A DNA stretch of 64,000 nt from Shewanella sp. c952 (GCF_019654975.1 NZ_BPEW01000001.1:124001-188000), one strand, 5' to 3'. Positions 26,477-35,814 are shown, counted from the stretch's first letter. Numbers and translations are program-made. Notes: generated by a model from the letters alone, not told the origin.

Positions 26477-28456
26477 ATGAACAAGACTCGTGGATTGTTA
26501 GCGGCAGTCATTATATCTCTGATCCTTTCAGCTTGTGGCGGTGGCAGCGACGATAACTCAGGTAGTACCCCCGATAATGGTGGTTCTTCAGGAAATAATG
26601 CTCCCACTCTGTCATTAGAGCTGTCTTCTATATCATTAGAAGAGGGAAAGACAAAAAATATCACTATTGATGCCCAAGATGCTGATGGAGACAGCCTCTC
26701 TTATTCAGTAACGTCCTCAAATGCAGCGGTGTCAGGCAGTGCTAATAGTGATTCACTCACTATTAGTGTAAGTGAAGTCGAGTCTGATTTATCAGCTATC
26801 ATTACTTTAACAGTCAGTGACGGTAAGATTAGTACTTCAAAGACAATTACTGTTGCAGTTAAAGATAAGCCAAATTCTATTCCGATTATATCGCTAGCCG
26901 AATCGGAAATAATTTTGCGTAGCAACTCTACTGCTGATATAGCATTTACAGCCGTAGATGCTGACGGTGATGAACTGTCATATGCCTTTACCTCCACCTC
27001 GTCCGCCATTTCAGCAGCCATTAGTGGTGAGTATTTAGTTATTACCGCAGGTGATGTCGCTGCAGGCAGCACTGTTACGTTGACCATAACAGTCAGCGAC
27101 GGTAAAGATAGTGTCGTTAAAGATATCACCGTCTCTATCATCAAGTATGTCGCTTACTCTGTAAGCTGGGTTGATGCAGAAGCCATTAACCTTTCAGTTG
27201 CTCAGGCAGCCAAAGGTCGATTCCCATTTGAAATTGGATTGGGCTCTGTTGAGCAAGATAACATTACTTACAGTATTGCTATGAATGTTGACTCTGGATT
27301 AAATCAAACCGCTATTTCTGCGGTCATTGATTTAGAGAGTAAAGAAGTTATTGTTTCTCCATCTTCTGAAAATCAGGGAGATTACACAGGTGTTCTTACT
27401 GTGAGTGATGGTGTTACTACAGAAACTTTGAATTTCTCACTAAATGTTTATTATGCAAATCGTTCTCCTGCAATTGATGGTGCATTCTTTGTCTTTTTAG
27501 AAGAGGGTGAAACTAAAACTTTTGATTTAACATCTTCAGAAGTTCTTGATGCTGATAGTTTAGTTATTTACGAAAGTCAGCCATTTGAAGTTTATCAGGG
27601 TGATGCAAGCAAGCTTTCATTTACTTATGATAATGCAGCAAAAACATATTCAATTACAGCTCTTACTGGCTCTAAGTTTTCTGGGTTTTCAATTCGAGTT
27701 AATACAACTGATTCATTTGGTGGTCTTTCAGGTAATGCTTATCAGATTTATGTAAAAGGAGCTACAACAGCGCAGGAACTTGAATTAGAAGAGAAGATTG
27801 TACTTGCTCAAAGATTTGTAAAACAGTCTCAAGAATTAGAGCGTCTTAGTGATTTTCTGATTGATGGTCTTGAAATTACTGGTGTTCTTACAAAGCAAGA
27901 AGCATTAATTGAACGTCTACTAATTGCTGATTCACGCCATTTTTCTGAAAATGATTCAACTGAAGAACTAACTTGTATGCTTAGTGCTGTTCAAACTGGT
28001 TATGTTGTTAATTATGCATTCAAAGGTGGAAATGTTGATGGTGCTTACACTACTCAACGTGGCTTCATTTGTAATGTAGGCGAAGAAGAAACGTACAACA
28101 ATACCACAGGCAAGGCTGATTCTCAGTTTTATGCTAACGCTAAAAACTATGCTCTAGCTCTAAGTAATATTGAGCGTATTCGCACCATGCAGGAAAATGA
28201 TTATTATTCTGCTGGTGGACTAAATATTATTGAACGCACCAACCGTTTGTCTGGAATGTTACAATCTGAGGTTCCTACTTTTGAATTAGGTCGTGTTTAT
28301 TGGGAACAAATGAATGAACTGGATAATGGCTTTTATAGTCGATTTGTAGGTAATACTACTTACGGTGAATATCAAGGTGAAGCATGGTTATGGAAGCCTG
28401 AATATGAAGTTCTTAGCATTTCTACTTCAATGGCAAATGAAGCAGTTATTAATTAG
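26477..28456 (+). CDS. Large surface lipoprotein with cadherin-like repeats and a unique C-terminal domain
   Basis: A 659-residue lipoprotein: lipobox LILSAC followed by Gly-rich linker GGGSDDNSGSTPDNGG. Two cadherin/Ig-like domains of the DADGDSLSYS type span about 40-215 (VDADGDELSYAF in the second). Two further beta domains cover about 225-340 and 340-430. The C-terminal 225 residues are mostly helical, with two Cys (ELTCMLSA, GFICNV) and no recognised family. Codon use changes near base 27,470, from mixed to strongly T-ending (GTT, GGT, ACT, CGT). It stays so through the following protease gene. This is likely an adhesive or docking partner of the adjacent protease. Confidence 0.8.
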   Translation: MNKTRGLLAAVIISLILSACGGGSDDNSGSTPDNGGSSGNNAPTLSLELSSISLEEGKTKNITIDAQDADGDSLSYSVTSSNAAVSGSANSDSLTISVSEVESDLSAIITLTVSDGKISTSKTITVAVKDKPNSIPIISLAESEIILRSNSTADIAFTAVDADGDELSYAFTSTSSAISAAISGEYLVITAGDVAAGSTVTLTITVSDGKDSVVKDITVSIIKYVAYSVSWVDAEAINLSVAQAAKGRFPFEIGLGSVEQDNITYSIAMNVDSGLNQTAISAVIDLESKEVIVSPSSENQGDYTGVLTVSDGVTTETLNFSLNVYYANRSPAIDGAFFVFLEEGETKTFDLTSSEVLDADSLVIYESQPFEVYQGDASKLSFTYDNAAKTYSITALTGSKFSGFSIRVNTTDSFGGLSGNAYQIYVKGATTAQELELEEKIVLAQRFVKQSQELERLSDFLIDGLEITGVLTKQEALIERLLIADSRHFSENDSTEELTCMLSAVQTGYVVNYAFKGGNVDGAYTTQRGFICNVGEEETYNNTTGKADSQFYANAKNYALALSNIERIRTMQENDYYSAGGLNIIERTNRLSGMLQSEVPTFELGRVYWEQMNELDNGFYSRFVGNTTYGEYQGEAWLWKPEYEVLSISTSMANEAVIN

Positions 28457-28523
28457 CAAATCGTATTCCAATGACGCTTTTTAAAAATGTGACTTTATAT
28501 AATTCAAATTAAGAGTAAGAAAA

Positions 28524-30452
28524 ATGAAAATTAAACACATAGCCATTTCAATTATTATAACTATAACCTCGGTTTCAACGCATGCTGCCGAGTTAATTGT
28601 AAACTGGGAAGATAATGCAAGCGTGCATAGTACTGAGGCGATTGAGCAACTTTCTGAACAAACAGGTTTATCAATTACTCTACTAAAACCACTTCAAAAA
28701 ACTTTTGACTTGGTTCATGTTCAGGGTGATAGTGAGACAGCTATTAATACGCTTCAAAACACTGGTTACTTTAAATATGTAGAAGAAAATGGATTGGTCG
28801 TTTCTCCAAAAACTAATCGAAAATTAATTAATACAAATCATTTTAATTATAAAAAATTAAACAGTGGAACAATTGGCACTCTTTCTCTTGAAATTGATAA
28901 ATTTAATGACCCTTTGTATCTAGGTCAAGAATATTTAGATGAACAAGAAGATTCTCGTATGGGATTATCAAGTATTGCTAAAGCTCGTGATTATGCTGTC
29001 AAAAATGTAAGCCTTGACCGTAAGGTTCGTGTTGCCGTTCTTGATACAGGTAAGTGGGAACATGAAGATATTGTATGGTCTGACGATGAAGCTAATTTTG
29101 TTGTTGGCGGTTCTGGCGCTGTTAATAACGATTATCGTGAAATGGGCTGTTCAACTGTTGATCTTAAAAATACTGGTTTAGATTATACTTGTGATTTTGC
29201 AAATCTAATTCCTATCATTGAAAGTAACGATGCCACTGATAAGTCTTGGTGGGATTCGGATGGTGATGGTATCTACAACATTGTTATTGATGGTCACGGA
29301 TTGAGTGTTGCAAGTCAAATTGCGGCAGTTTCAAATAACAATCTTGGTATGGTTGGCGTTGTTCCTAGTAATTTACTAGAAATTGTACCAGTTCGTGTTC
29401 TTGGTAGTTATGGTGGTAATGGTTACAGTACTGCTAACGGTATCTGGTGGGCTATCAAAAAGTATAGCAATGGTTCATTACAAGAGGGTGATCAAGGTTA
29501 TGTTCGCCCAATCTCTGAACCTGTTGATGTTATTAACTTGAGTTTAGGCGGAAAATCAGCAATTAGTTGTGAAGCAAACAGTTATACAAAAGATGCAATT
29601 ACAGAAGCTTACAATATGAACATTAGCGTTGTTATTGCTGCTGGTAATGAGTCTGCTGATACTACTTATGTTACCCCTGCTAATTGTGAAGAAGCATTTG
29701 GTGTTGCTTCTTCTAAAATGAGTGGTGAGATTAGTGTTTTCTCTAACTATGGTCAATTTGCTGATATTGCAATGCATGGTGAAGAAATTACAGGTGCAAC
29801 AATGAGTACTCTTTATTATGGTACTGGTAGTAACTGTGGCGACTCTAATAGTTACGATGATTGTTATGCAGAAAGTTCTGGTACTTCAATGTCGGCTCCT
29901 AATGTTTCAGGTGTCCTTGCGTTGCTTAAACTAGCATACCCTGATTTGTCAGCTAAAGAACGTGAAGCAATGCTTTTAAATACTGCCGTCCCACATGAGT
30001 TTAACGGTAATGGTCAAGCATCAAGAGCGTCTAAAGTTGGTTATGGTGCTGGTGTTATCAATGCTTATAATGCTCTTAAAAACGATGCTCTAGCAATTGA
30101 TACAGTTAATGTTCAGCATCGCTATGCAGAATTTACTTCACCTGTTCAAGAAGCTTATTTAGCCAAAATGATTACTGTTGCCCCGACTGCTTGCTCAATG
30201 TATAACGTACAGTTTGGAACTCTACAACATGCGACAGATGGCGTTAGTTATAACATTTTACAAACTAGCTCTACTGGTGATATTAACTCTGTTACCTTTG
30301 ATAAGACTGTAGTTGCTGATGTTCCTCGTGTAACTGTAGACACTTCTACTTATACAAGAGTTGCGGTCCAATCTTGTAAAGATGGTACATGTGGTGAAAT
30401 TGTTGAAGTAGACTTTAGCTATTCTGTACAACCTGCCATATGTGAAGGTTAA
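28524..30452 (+). CDS. Exported subtilisin-like serine protease (S8) with I9 propeptide
   Basis: A 642-residue protease with a signal peptide ending near THAA. An I9-type inhibitory propeptide follows (about residues 22-95, starting AELIVNWEDNASVHS). The S8 catalytic domain carries Asp174 in AVLDTGKWEHED, His258 in DGHGLSVASQ, the oxyanion Asn in VIAAGNES, and Ser455 in SSGTSMSAPNVSG, so the triad is complete. An insertion of about 80 residues between Asp and His contains Cys and acidic residues (DSDGDGIY, possibly Ca-binding). About 120 residues after the catalytic domain form a beta-rich C-terminal domain with Cys pairs. It lies 67 bp after the surface lipoprotein gene and shares its T-ending codon bias. 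Confidence 0.93.
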   Translation: MKIKHIAISIIITITSVSTHAAELIVNWEDNASVHSTEAIEQLSEQTGLSITLLKPLQKTFDLVHVQGDSETAINTLQNTGYFKYVEENGLVVSPKTNRKLINTNHFNYKKLNSGTIGTLSLEIDKFNDPLYLGQEYLDEQEDSRMGLSSIAKARDYAVKNVSLDRKVRVAVLDTGKWEHEDIVWSDDEANFVVGGSGAVNNDYREMGCSTVDLKNTGLDYTCDFANLIPIIESNDATDKSWWDSDGDGIYNIVIDGHGLSVASQIAAVSNNNLGMVGVVPSNLLEIVPVRVLGSYGGNGYSTANGIWWAIKKYSNGSLQEGDQGYVRPISEPVDVINLSLGGKSAISCEANSYTKDAITEAYNMNISVVIAAGNESADTTYVTPANCEEAFGVASSKMSGEISVFSNYGQFADIAMHGEEITGATMSTLYYGTGSNCGDSNSYDDCYAESSGTSMSAPNVSGVLALLKLAYPDLSAKEREAMLLNTAVPHEFNGNGQASRASKVGYGAGVINAYNALKNDALAIDTVNVQHRYAEFTSPVQEAYLAKMITVAPTACSMYNVQFGTLQHATDGVSYNILQTSSTGDINSVTFDKTVVADVPRVTVDTSTYTRVAVQSCKDGTCGEIVEVDFSYSVQPAICEG

Positions 30453-30465
30453 GACTTGAAATCAT

Positions 30466-30495
30466 AAATGCCCTTCTTCTAAATGAAGGGCGTTT
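30466..30495 (+). terminator. Hairpin terminator after the S8 protease gene
   Basis: AAATGCCCTTC (30466-30476) pairs with GAAGGGCGTTT (30485-30495) with one G-T pair, 13 bp after the protease stop. The small lipoprotein downstream therefore probably has its own promoter. Confidence 0.75.
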
Positions 30496-30611
30496 ATAGC
30501 TCAACCCCTCGTTGATTTAGCCATTGATTTGTCGGTTTATTTAACCCTTGAATTAACATAAGTGCGAGGCAACACAAGTCAAAAAACCTCTCCCAAACAC
30601 CAAGGATTCAT

Positions 30612-31007
30612 ATGCCATCCATTAATTTTAATATCATCGCTCTCACCCTGATATCTTTGCTGATATCTGGCTGTAGTCAATTTAGCGATAAGTCCATTTC
30701 TGAATCTGCAGCAAATATTGTGAAAGAGAACAAGGTAACAGAAAGCCTAAATGCTGAAGCGCTGCTAAGAAGAAAAGTCAGCATGACCTATATTGTCTAC
30801 TGGAAGGATGCGCTGATTGAAAGTGATTCCAGAGTTGAAGCGCTTAAAAAAGCCACTGATTTGAACGTTGAGCGTATTCAAACTAGAAAAAACATGGATG
30901 TCATTATGGTCAAAGACAATCTAAGTCCGCATGACATACTGATGAAAATAGATAACTCAGGCATGGTTAATCAGGTAATACATGAGCAACTTCTTAAAGC
31001 GCAGTAG
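30612..31007 (+). CDS. Free-standing I9 propeptide-like lipoprotein, candidate protease inhibitor
   Basis: A 131-residue lipoprotein with lipobox LLISGC followed by Ser. The mature part from about residue 58 (SMTYIVYWKDALIESDSRVE) aligns by eye with the protease's propeptide. Tyr-Ile-Val-Tyr-Trp-Lys-Asp matches Leu-Ile-Val-Asn-Trp-Glu-Asp, with a similar helix (EALKKATDLNV versus EAIEQLSEQTGLSI) and a later strand-helix (MDVIMVKDN versus FDLVHVQGD). The relatedness is inferred, not computed. Being lipidated, it could sit in the membrane as immunity protein or regulator for the adjacent S8 protease. It is the last gene before the right end of the insertion. Confidence 0.75.
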   Translation: MPSINFNIIALTLISLLISGCSQFSDKSISESAANIVKENKVTESLNAEALLRRKVSMTYIVYWKDALIESDSRVEALKKATDLNVERIQTRKNMDVIMVKDNLSPHDILMKIDNSGMVNQVIHEQLLKAQ

Positions 31008-31189
31008 CTAGATAGTCATCAATAGTTAAGGTTTTATGTTCCCCCCTTTAACCCATTCACCCTCTGGTATTTCATATATCTTTATGAAAAACGCTAGATA
31101 ATTTTAATGATATAAAACAAAAGGTTTGTATCTTATTGAATGTCTGTTTTTAAACATACGAGCGTTTCGGTGTTTAGCCATTAAAAATA

Positions 31190-31197
31190 ATTGGGAT
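31190..31197. repeat. Right copy of the 8-bp target-site duplication
   Basis: ATTGGGAT identical to 19469-19476. The patatin-like frame resumes within it (Ile-Gly-Ile-Ala-Gly-Leu-Asp). Confidence 0.9.
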
Positions 31198-32131
31198 AGC
31201 GGGGCTCGATAAGTATCTCTTTGGAGAATTTTTTAAGTCACATCGACAGCCCTTGCATACCTTAGGGGCTTCATCTGGTGCTTGGCGGTTAGCGTGTTTA
31301 GCGCAAAACAATCCGTTGGCGGCCTACCAACGGCTAGAAGATCTGTATATCGGTCAACGTTATGACACTAAACCCACTGCGGTTGAGGTGTCTGAGCAAG
31401 TAAAAGGGATCCTTGCAGGTTTATTGGGTAGTCAAGGTGCCATGGAGATAGTCTCCAACTCTTTTATTAATAGTCACTATATTGCTTGTCGTGGCCGTCA
31501 TTTAAACCGTGTTGCGAATAAAGCTTCACTTGCAGCGGGACTTGCGACCGCTGCGGCGACTAACTTTGTCAGTCGTAAAACGTTAGCTTGGCATTTTGAG
31601 CGCTACGTATTTGGGGTTGAGTCGTCACAATCTCCTTTTGCTAACCTCAGCGATCTACCTAGCCAATTTTGTGGATTGTCTAAAGACAACATTCAGCAAG
31701 TCTTATTGGCGACAGGTTCTATCCCTTGGGTATTAGCTCCTGTCACCAAGATAAACGGTGCGCCTCATGGCCATTATTATGATGGTGGCATTACTGACTA
31801 TCATTTTGACCTGCCGCTTAATAAGCCGAAAGGGCTGACGCTTTACCCACACTTTTTTCCTCGAATGTCGCCGGGCTGGTTCGATAAGTCATTACGTCGC
31901 CGAGATGCAAAGCGTAATTACGATAATGCGCTTATCTTGGCACCAACAAATGCTTACTTAGCAAGTTTACCCTACGCAAAATTACCCGATCGTAATGATT
32001 TCTCACATTTTGATAGCGACTCTAGAATTAAGTATTGGCGTCAAGCGGCGGCGATGAGTCAGGTATTAGCGGATGATTTGGCAGATGTTATCGCTAAGCA
32101 ATCTATAGTTGAGCATATAGAGTTGCTGTAG
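31190..32131 (+). pseudogene. Patatin-like phospholipase, 3' fragment
   Basis: The remaining 313 codons of the interrupted gene. The frame opens IGIAGLDKYLFGEFF and soon gives the lipase nucleophile elbow TLGASSGAWRL (GxSxG), then the catalytic Asp motif YDGGITDYHFD near the middle. With the 5' fragment removed it lacks the oxyanion-hole segment and a natural start. A GTG or ATG further in might be used, but the product should be inactive. The intact protein would have been about 351 residues and cytoplasmic, hydrolysing acyl lipids. Confidence 0.9.
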
Positions 32132-32290
32132 ATTTCTGCGCCAAACTGTAATAAATCCGGATAAAAGGCTGTCTAATAAGTGAACAGGTTAGTAAAAAGC
32201 CTTGTGGCTGAAATTTAACCAGCTGCTACACTTTAGCTTTATTGACGATCGTCAAAAAGATGGTCTGACCTACCTATTTTGGAGGTTATT

Positions 32291-32881
32291 ATGCGGACAG
32301 AAGAGATGGCGTTATTAACGCACGATACTTTACTGTTACCTGAAGGCAGGGTAGAGATCCGTGTGGTCGATCCTGCCTACTTGAGCATAATCGCTGAAGT
32401 GCTCAAGCAGCACTATCCGTTGGTGTTTGGCGTCAGTAAAGCTAACAGTAATCCGCCTTGTTATGAGATGGCAACACAATGCGAAATTATTGATTTTAAT
32501 CAGTTAGATGACGATTCCCTTGGTATTGTACTCGAAGGCAAGCAGCGGGTTAAGATTTTGTCGGCTGCACAGCGTCGTGACGGTGTGTGGATCAGTAGAA
32601 CTTTAGCCTGTAATAACTGGCAACAAGAACCGATTATCGGTGAGTTTGAGTTGATTAGCGCAGCGTTAGAGCAATTTTATGAGGTAAATCCCGACCTATT
32701 TGGTTTATACGAAAATGACATACACCTAGAGGATGCAACCTGGGTCAGTCAGCGTTGGTTGGAGGTGCTACCGTTGTACAATAAAGACAAACTACGATTA
32801 ATGAACCAGCCTAATTGCCATAAAACTATGAATTTTGTGCTGGAACTTATTAAATCTCATGCAAGTGCAAAGTCTTATTAG
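32291..32881 (+). CDS. Stand-alone Lon N-terminal (LON substrate-binding) domain protein
   Basis: A 196-residue cytoplasmic protein resembling the N-terminal substrate-binding domain of Lon protease. It has no AAA or peptidase part. Evidence is the start TLLLPEGRVEIRVVDPAYLS, where Lon has its LFPG...V..P strand, and the LGIVLEGKQRVKIL strand equivalent to Lon's G..RVKI. A helical C-terminal half follows. Such proteins are common in proteobacteria with undefined roles. GGAGG at 32281-32285 fixes the ATG at 32291, so an upstream in-frame TTG is not needed. Confidence 0.85.
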   Translation: MRTEEMALLTHDTLLLPEGRVEIRVVDPAYLSIIAEVLKQHYPLVFGVSKANSNPPCYEMATQCEIIDFNQLDDDSLGIVLEGKQRVKILSAAQRRDGVWISRTLACNNWQQEPIIGEFELISAALEQFYEVNPDLFGLYENDIHLEDATWVSQRWLEVLPLYNKDKLRLMNQPNCHKTMNFVLELIKSHASAKSY

Positions 32882-32938
32882 CTAAGTGGCTCTCTTTTGC
32901 TAAAATAGCGCTCTGTTTAGGTTACTGTAACAAATCGT

Positions 32939-33862
32939 ATGAGCCAATCTGTCCGCGCCGCCCAAGCTTCCTATATTGTGTTGCCTGAAACTGTTACCGA
33001 TAAACCTACAGTGTTGAGCTTTCTCGTGAGTCACTTTAAAGCGATTGCAGAAACGACTTGGATTGATCGTATCGAAAACGGCAAAGTCCATTGGCGCGAT
33101 GGTGAGTTAATTACTTTAGATAGTGAGTTTGTCCCCCGTGCGCGAGTCTATTATTACCGTGAAGTGCAGCAAGAGTCCTTGATCCCGTTTGAGGAGAAGG
33201 TATTACTGCAAAATGAACAGATCATTATCGCTTTTAAACCACACTTCCTCGCCGTTAATCCCAGTGGGAATTTTGTCAATGAGTGCTTGGTCAATCGGCT
33301 GCGGATCAAAACAGCAAATGAGCAGATCGTAGCCAGCCACCGACTCGACCGCGCCACCGCAGGGCTGATGTTGCTATCGCTTAACGCTGATACGCGGCAT
33401 GATTATCATCAACTATTCAAAACCGGCAATATCACTAAAACTTATCAAGCTATTGCTAAGCTTTCTGATGAGCTAATGGCAAACATAGCGGCTGATGCTT
33501 TAGCACTGCCAATGAGCTGGACAGTGAAAAATCGACTGGTGAAAGCTGACCCCAGTTTTATGATGAAGATTGGTATTGGAGAGCCTAATAGCCATTCTGA
33601 AATTACGTTGCTGCAGGTTAAAGAGGGCTTAGGCCTATTCGAACTAACGCCTGTAACAGGGCGCACACATCAACTTAGGCTACATATGATGAGCTTAGGT
33701 ATGCCGATCTTAAATGATAGGCTTTATCCAGAACTACTTGATAAAGCAGCCGATGATTTTGACAAGCCATTAAAGCTGATGGCCAAAAGACTAGCATTTA
33801 CCGACCCACTAACTGCTGAGCACATTGATATCAGTTGTGATGGTTTTTCGTTGCAGGACTAG
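32939..33862 (+). CDS. RluA-family pseudouridine synthase
   Basis: A 307-residue RNA-modifying enzyme that isomerises uridine to pseudouridine in rRNA or tRNA. The N-terminal about 85 residues look like an S4-type RNA-binding region (TTWIDRIENGKVHWRDGELI). The catalytic motif HRLDRATAGLML, with the essential Asp, lies near residue 140. The later GRTHQLRLHMMSLGMPILND is the second RluA-family hallmark. Which uridine is modified cannot be told. Its stop overlaps the convergent PhoD-like gene by 4 bp. Confidence 0.9.
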   Translation: MSQSVRAAQASYIVLPETVTDKPTVLSFLVSHFKAIAETTWIDRIENGKVHWRDGELITLDSEFVPRARVYYYREVQQESLIPFEEKVLLQNEQIIIAFKPHFLAVNPSGNFVNECLVNRLRIKTANEQIVASHRLDRATAGLMLLSLNADTRHDYHQLFKTGNITKTYQAIAKLSDELMANIAADALALPMSWTVKNRLVKADPSFMMKIGIGEPNSHSEITLLQVKEGLGLFELTPVTGRTHQLRLHMMSLGMPILNDRLYPELLDKAADDFDKPLKLMAKRLAFTDPLTAEHIDISCDGFSLQD

Positions 33863-35814
33863 CTGCGCCTAGGCGGCAAAAACTCGGTTTCACTCATATC
33901 TGCGTGCAGCACCGCAATCTTAGTCGGGGCGCCATTAGCGGCCAATTCAACTCTACCAATACCACTCTTATTCATTAAGCGTTGGCTACGGGCGCCGTTA
34001 GGGCGACGGCCACGTATCGACATACGTTTGCGTTTAGTAAAAAAGTTTAACGGTGAAAAATGGCCATATAACCAGCCGTTAAATTTGTCGAAGTAGGGCA
34101 GTAGTTTTTCTGGAAACTGGTTTTTAATACCACTACAGGTGATCTGATAAATCGCAGGGCCTGCATCTCTAAAACGGATACTAATATCGTAGCTAAATGA
34201 GTAGTGTACATCGCCAGATAGAATGACGAATTGCTCAGGTGTTTTGCGGTGCTGGAAAATACTTAACAGTGTATTAGCTGTGCCAGGATGGGCCATCCAG
34301 TTCTCGGCATCAACCAGAAGGGAGGCGCCGCAAAAGGTCGCCATTCGCTGCACGGTCTCAATCAGTTTTACCCCGTACATTGGTGCTGGCGACACGATTA
34401 TCACATTGGGCTGATTAACAAGCTCCGCCTGAAACTCCATCAATGCTTCCCAATCCATTAAGCCTGATGGTTTACCAAGGTTGGATTCACTGCGCCAACG
34501 GCGAGTGCGGGTATCGAGCACAATTATTTTAGGAGTGGTTTGTAAGCTGTAATGCCAGTCTTCAAACTTGAGCAATTCATCGATAAGTTGATCTTGAGCG
34601 GTACTTTTCTCTGCCGAGCCATCTTGAGTTGAGGTTTCTCGCTCGTTAAAAAGCGCATCTAACTGTGGACGCACTTCAGCATCAAATTTCGTTGGCGCAT
34701 TGCCTAGCCCTTGAAACAGGGTATAGGCGATAAGGGCATTGCCTATGATCCGTTTAGATAAAGGGTGGTTATAAGCTGCCATCTCCCATCTGGCTGTGAG
34801 ATTCCAATCATCAGTGACATCATGATCGTCGAAAATCATATAGGTCGGCAGGTGGGCAAATAAGCGCCTGACTTGTTGTAAGCCACTTTTGAATTCGAGC
34901 AGATGAGTCCATTCTCGCTGCCAGCGCTGAGTGTTAGCTTTGCTAAGGCCGCTCACCTCTTTAGGGATATCAATGATATCCCACAGTTCTGGCGACCAAC
35001 TGAGTAGATAAAGTGCGATGAGTTCATTGAGGCTAACTAAATGGTTCTCAGCGATGGACGAGGTAAATATAGGATGATTAATATACCAACGCTTGATGGC
35101 TGTTTTTGCCTTGTATTGAGTTTTCGGCAATAGATTCAGATGGCGTTGGTACATAGCTGCAGGCTGGTAACTGATTTGCTCACTACTGGCTAGGCTGCAG
35201 TCGGTAAACTGCTCTTGATTTAAACCTAACAGAGTGATGACTTGCCCTATGGCATAGAGCATAGGTCCCGCGATATCATCAACATAGACTTGATCGCCAC
35301 TTAGCATCAGTAGCGCAGGCCGTTGTTGTGGAGTGTCTAGTTGAGCTAATTGCGTATCAGCAGCGACCAGTGCGTCACCGCTATGATGAAGCGGATTGCG
35401 ACATGAGCCGTGAAGTAGATTGTCGACTTGCGGCTTAATAATGAACTCTATCTCACTTTTATCGGCATAAGTCAGTTCATCAACATCAGCAAACAGATCA
35501 GTATATTGCGCACTACCAAGTTGATAGCTTAATACTGTGTCGTTGGGTAGTAGTTCTGGCTGTGAAACGCGGATTAGATATTGATACGCCCCTTGCCCCA
35601 GTTTTATTACGTGAACCTCATCACCGCTAAGCTTTCGCTCAAAACCGGCGTTGATTATCGCCAAATGCAGCTGTGATAACCGTTCACGGCTAACGAACCA
35701 CAAGGTAAAATGTTGCTGATCGCAATGGCGCAAACTGGGGCCTGCAATAATGAGTGGCAATGCGTTTTCAAGCGACATTAAAGAGTTCTTTAGTGAAAAG
35801 TAATTAATAGCCAC
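33859..35814 (-). CDS. PhoD-like metallophosphatase (alkaline phosphatase D family)
   Basis: A 651-residue protein of the PhoD-like family without an obvious signal peptide, so probably cytoplasmic. Metal-site motifs are MLSGDQVYVDDIAGPML (Asp ligands), YMIFDDHDVTDDWNLTARWE (HD motif) and FVILSGDVHYSFSY (GDVH). The first about 130 residues are a beta-rich domain before the catalytic core. Family members hydrolyse phosphomono- or diesters with Fe/Ca sites; the substrate here is unknown. It is monocistronic and convergent with the pseudouridine synthase gene. Confidence 0.85.
   Translation of the reverse strand: MAINYFSLKNSLMSLENALPLIIAGPSLRHCDQQHFTLWFVSRERLSQLHLAIINAGFERKLSGDEVHVIKLGQGAYQYLIRVSQPELLPNDTVLSYQLGSAQYTDLFADVDELTYADKSEIEFIIKPQVDNLLHGSCRNPLHHSGDALVAADTQLAQLDTPQQRPALLMLSGDQVYVDDIAGPMLYAIGQVITLLGLNQEQFTDCSLASSEQISYQPAAMYQRHLNLLPKTQYKAKTAIKRWYINHPIFTSSIAENHLVSLNELIALYLLSWSPELWDIIDIPKEVSGLSKANTQRWQREWTHLLEFKSGLQQVRRLFAHLPTYMIFDDHDVTDDWNLTARWEMAAYNHPLSKRIIGNALIAYTLFQGLGNAPTKFDAEVRPQLDALFNERETSTQDGSAEKSTAQDQLIDELLKFEDWHYSLQTTPKIIVLDTRTRRWRSESNLGKPSGLMDWEALMEFQAELVNQPNVIIVSPAPMYGVKLIETVQRMATFCGASLLVDAENWMAHPGTANTLLSIFQHRKTPEQFVILSGDVHYSFSYDISIRFRDAGPAIYQITCSGIKNQFPEKLLPYFDKFNGWLYGHFSPLNFFTKRKRMSIRGRRPNGARSQRLMNKSGIGRVELAANGAPTKIAVLHADMSETEFLPPRRS

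Larger units (their letters stand above)
19477..31189. mobile_element. 11.7-kb insertion carrying a sigma factor-kinase pair and an exported protease module
   Basis: The boundaries come from the split patatin-like gene and the flanking ATTGGGAT repeats; the insert is 11,713 bp. An 8-bp duplication is made by several DDE transposase families (for example IS66, ISL3, IS256 and IS6 types). No transposase, integrase or resolvase gene is visible inside, and the two ends (TTAACAACCTTACC at left, AGCCATTAAAAATA at right) show no convincing terminal inverted repeat. Either mobility functions act in trans or were lost, or the element type is unfamiliar. The cargo looks self-contained: a minus-strand sigma-kinase operon and a plus-strand set of exported proteins. 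Confidence 0.85.

Noticed and set aside
23006..30611. A shared promoter motif upstream of the island's plus-strand genes
   Set aside because: By-eye alignment found only short words such as GTAACA in some upstream regions, with no consistent spacing to a second element.
19477..31189. Terminal inverted repeats at the ends of the insertion
   Set aside because: Left TTAACAACCTTACC and reverse-complemented right TATTTTTAATGGCT share only a few scattered bases; not enough to claim repeats.
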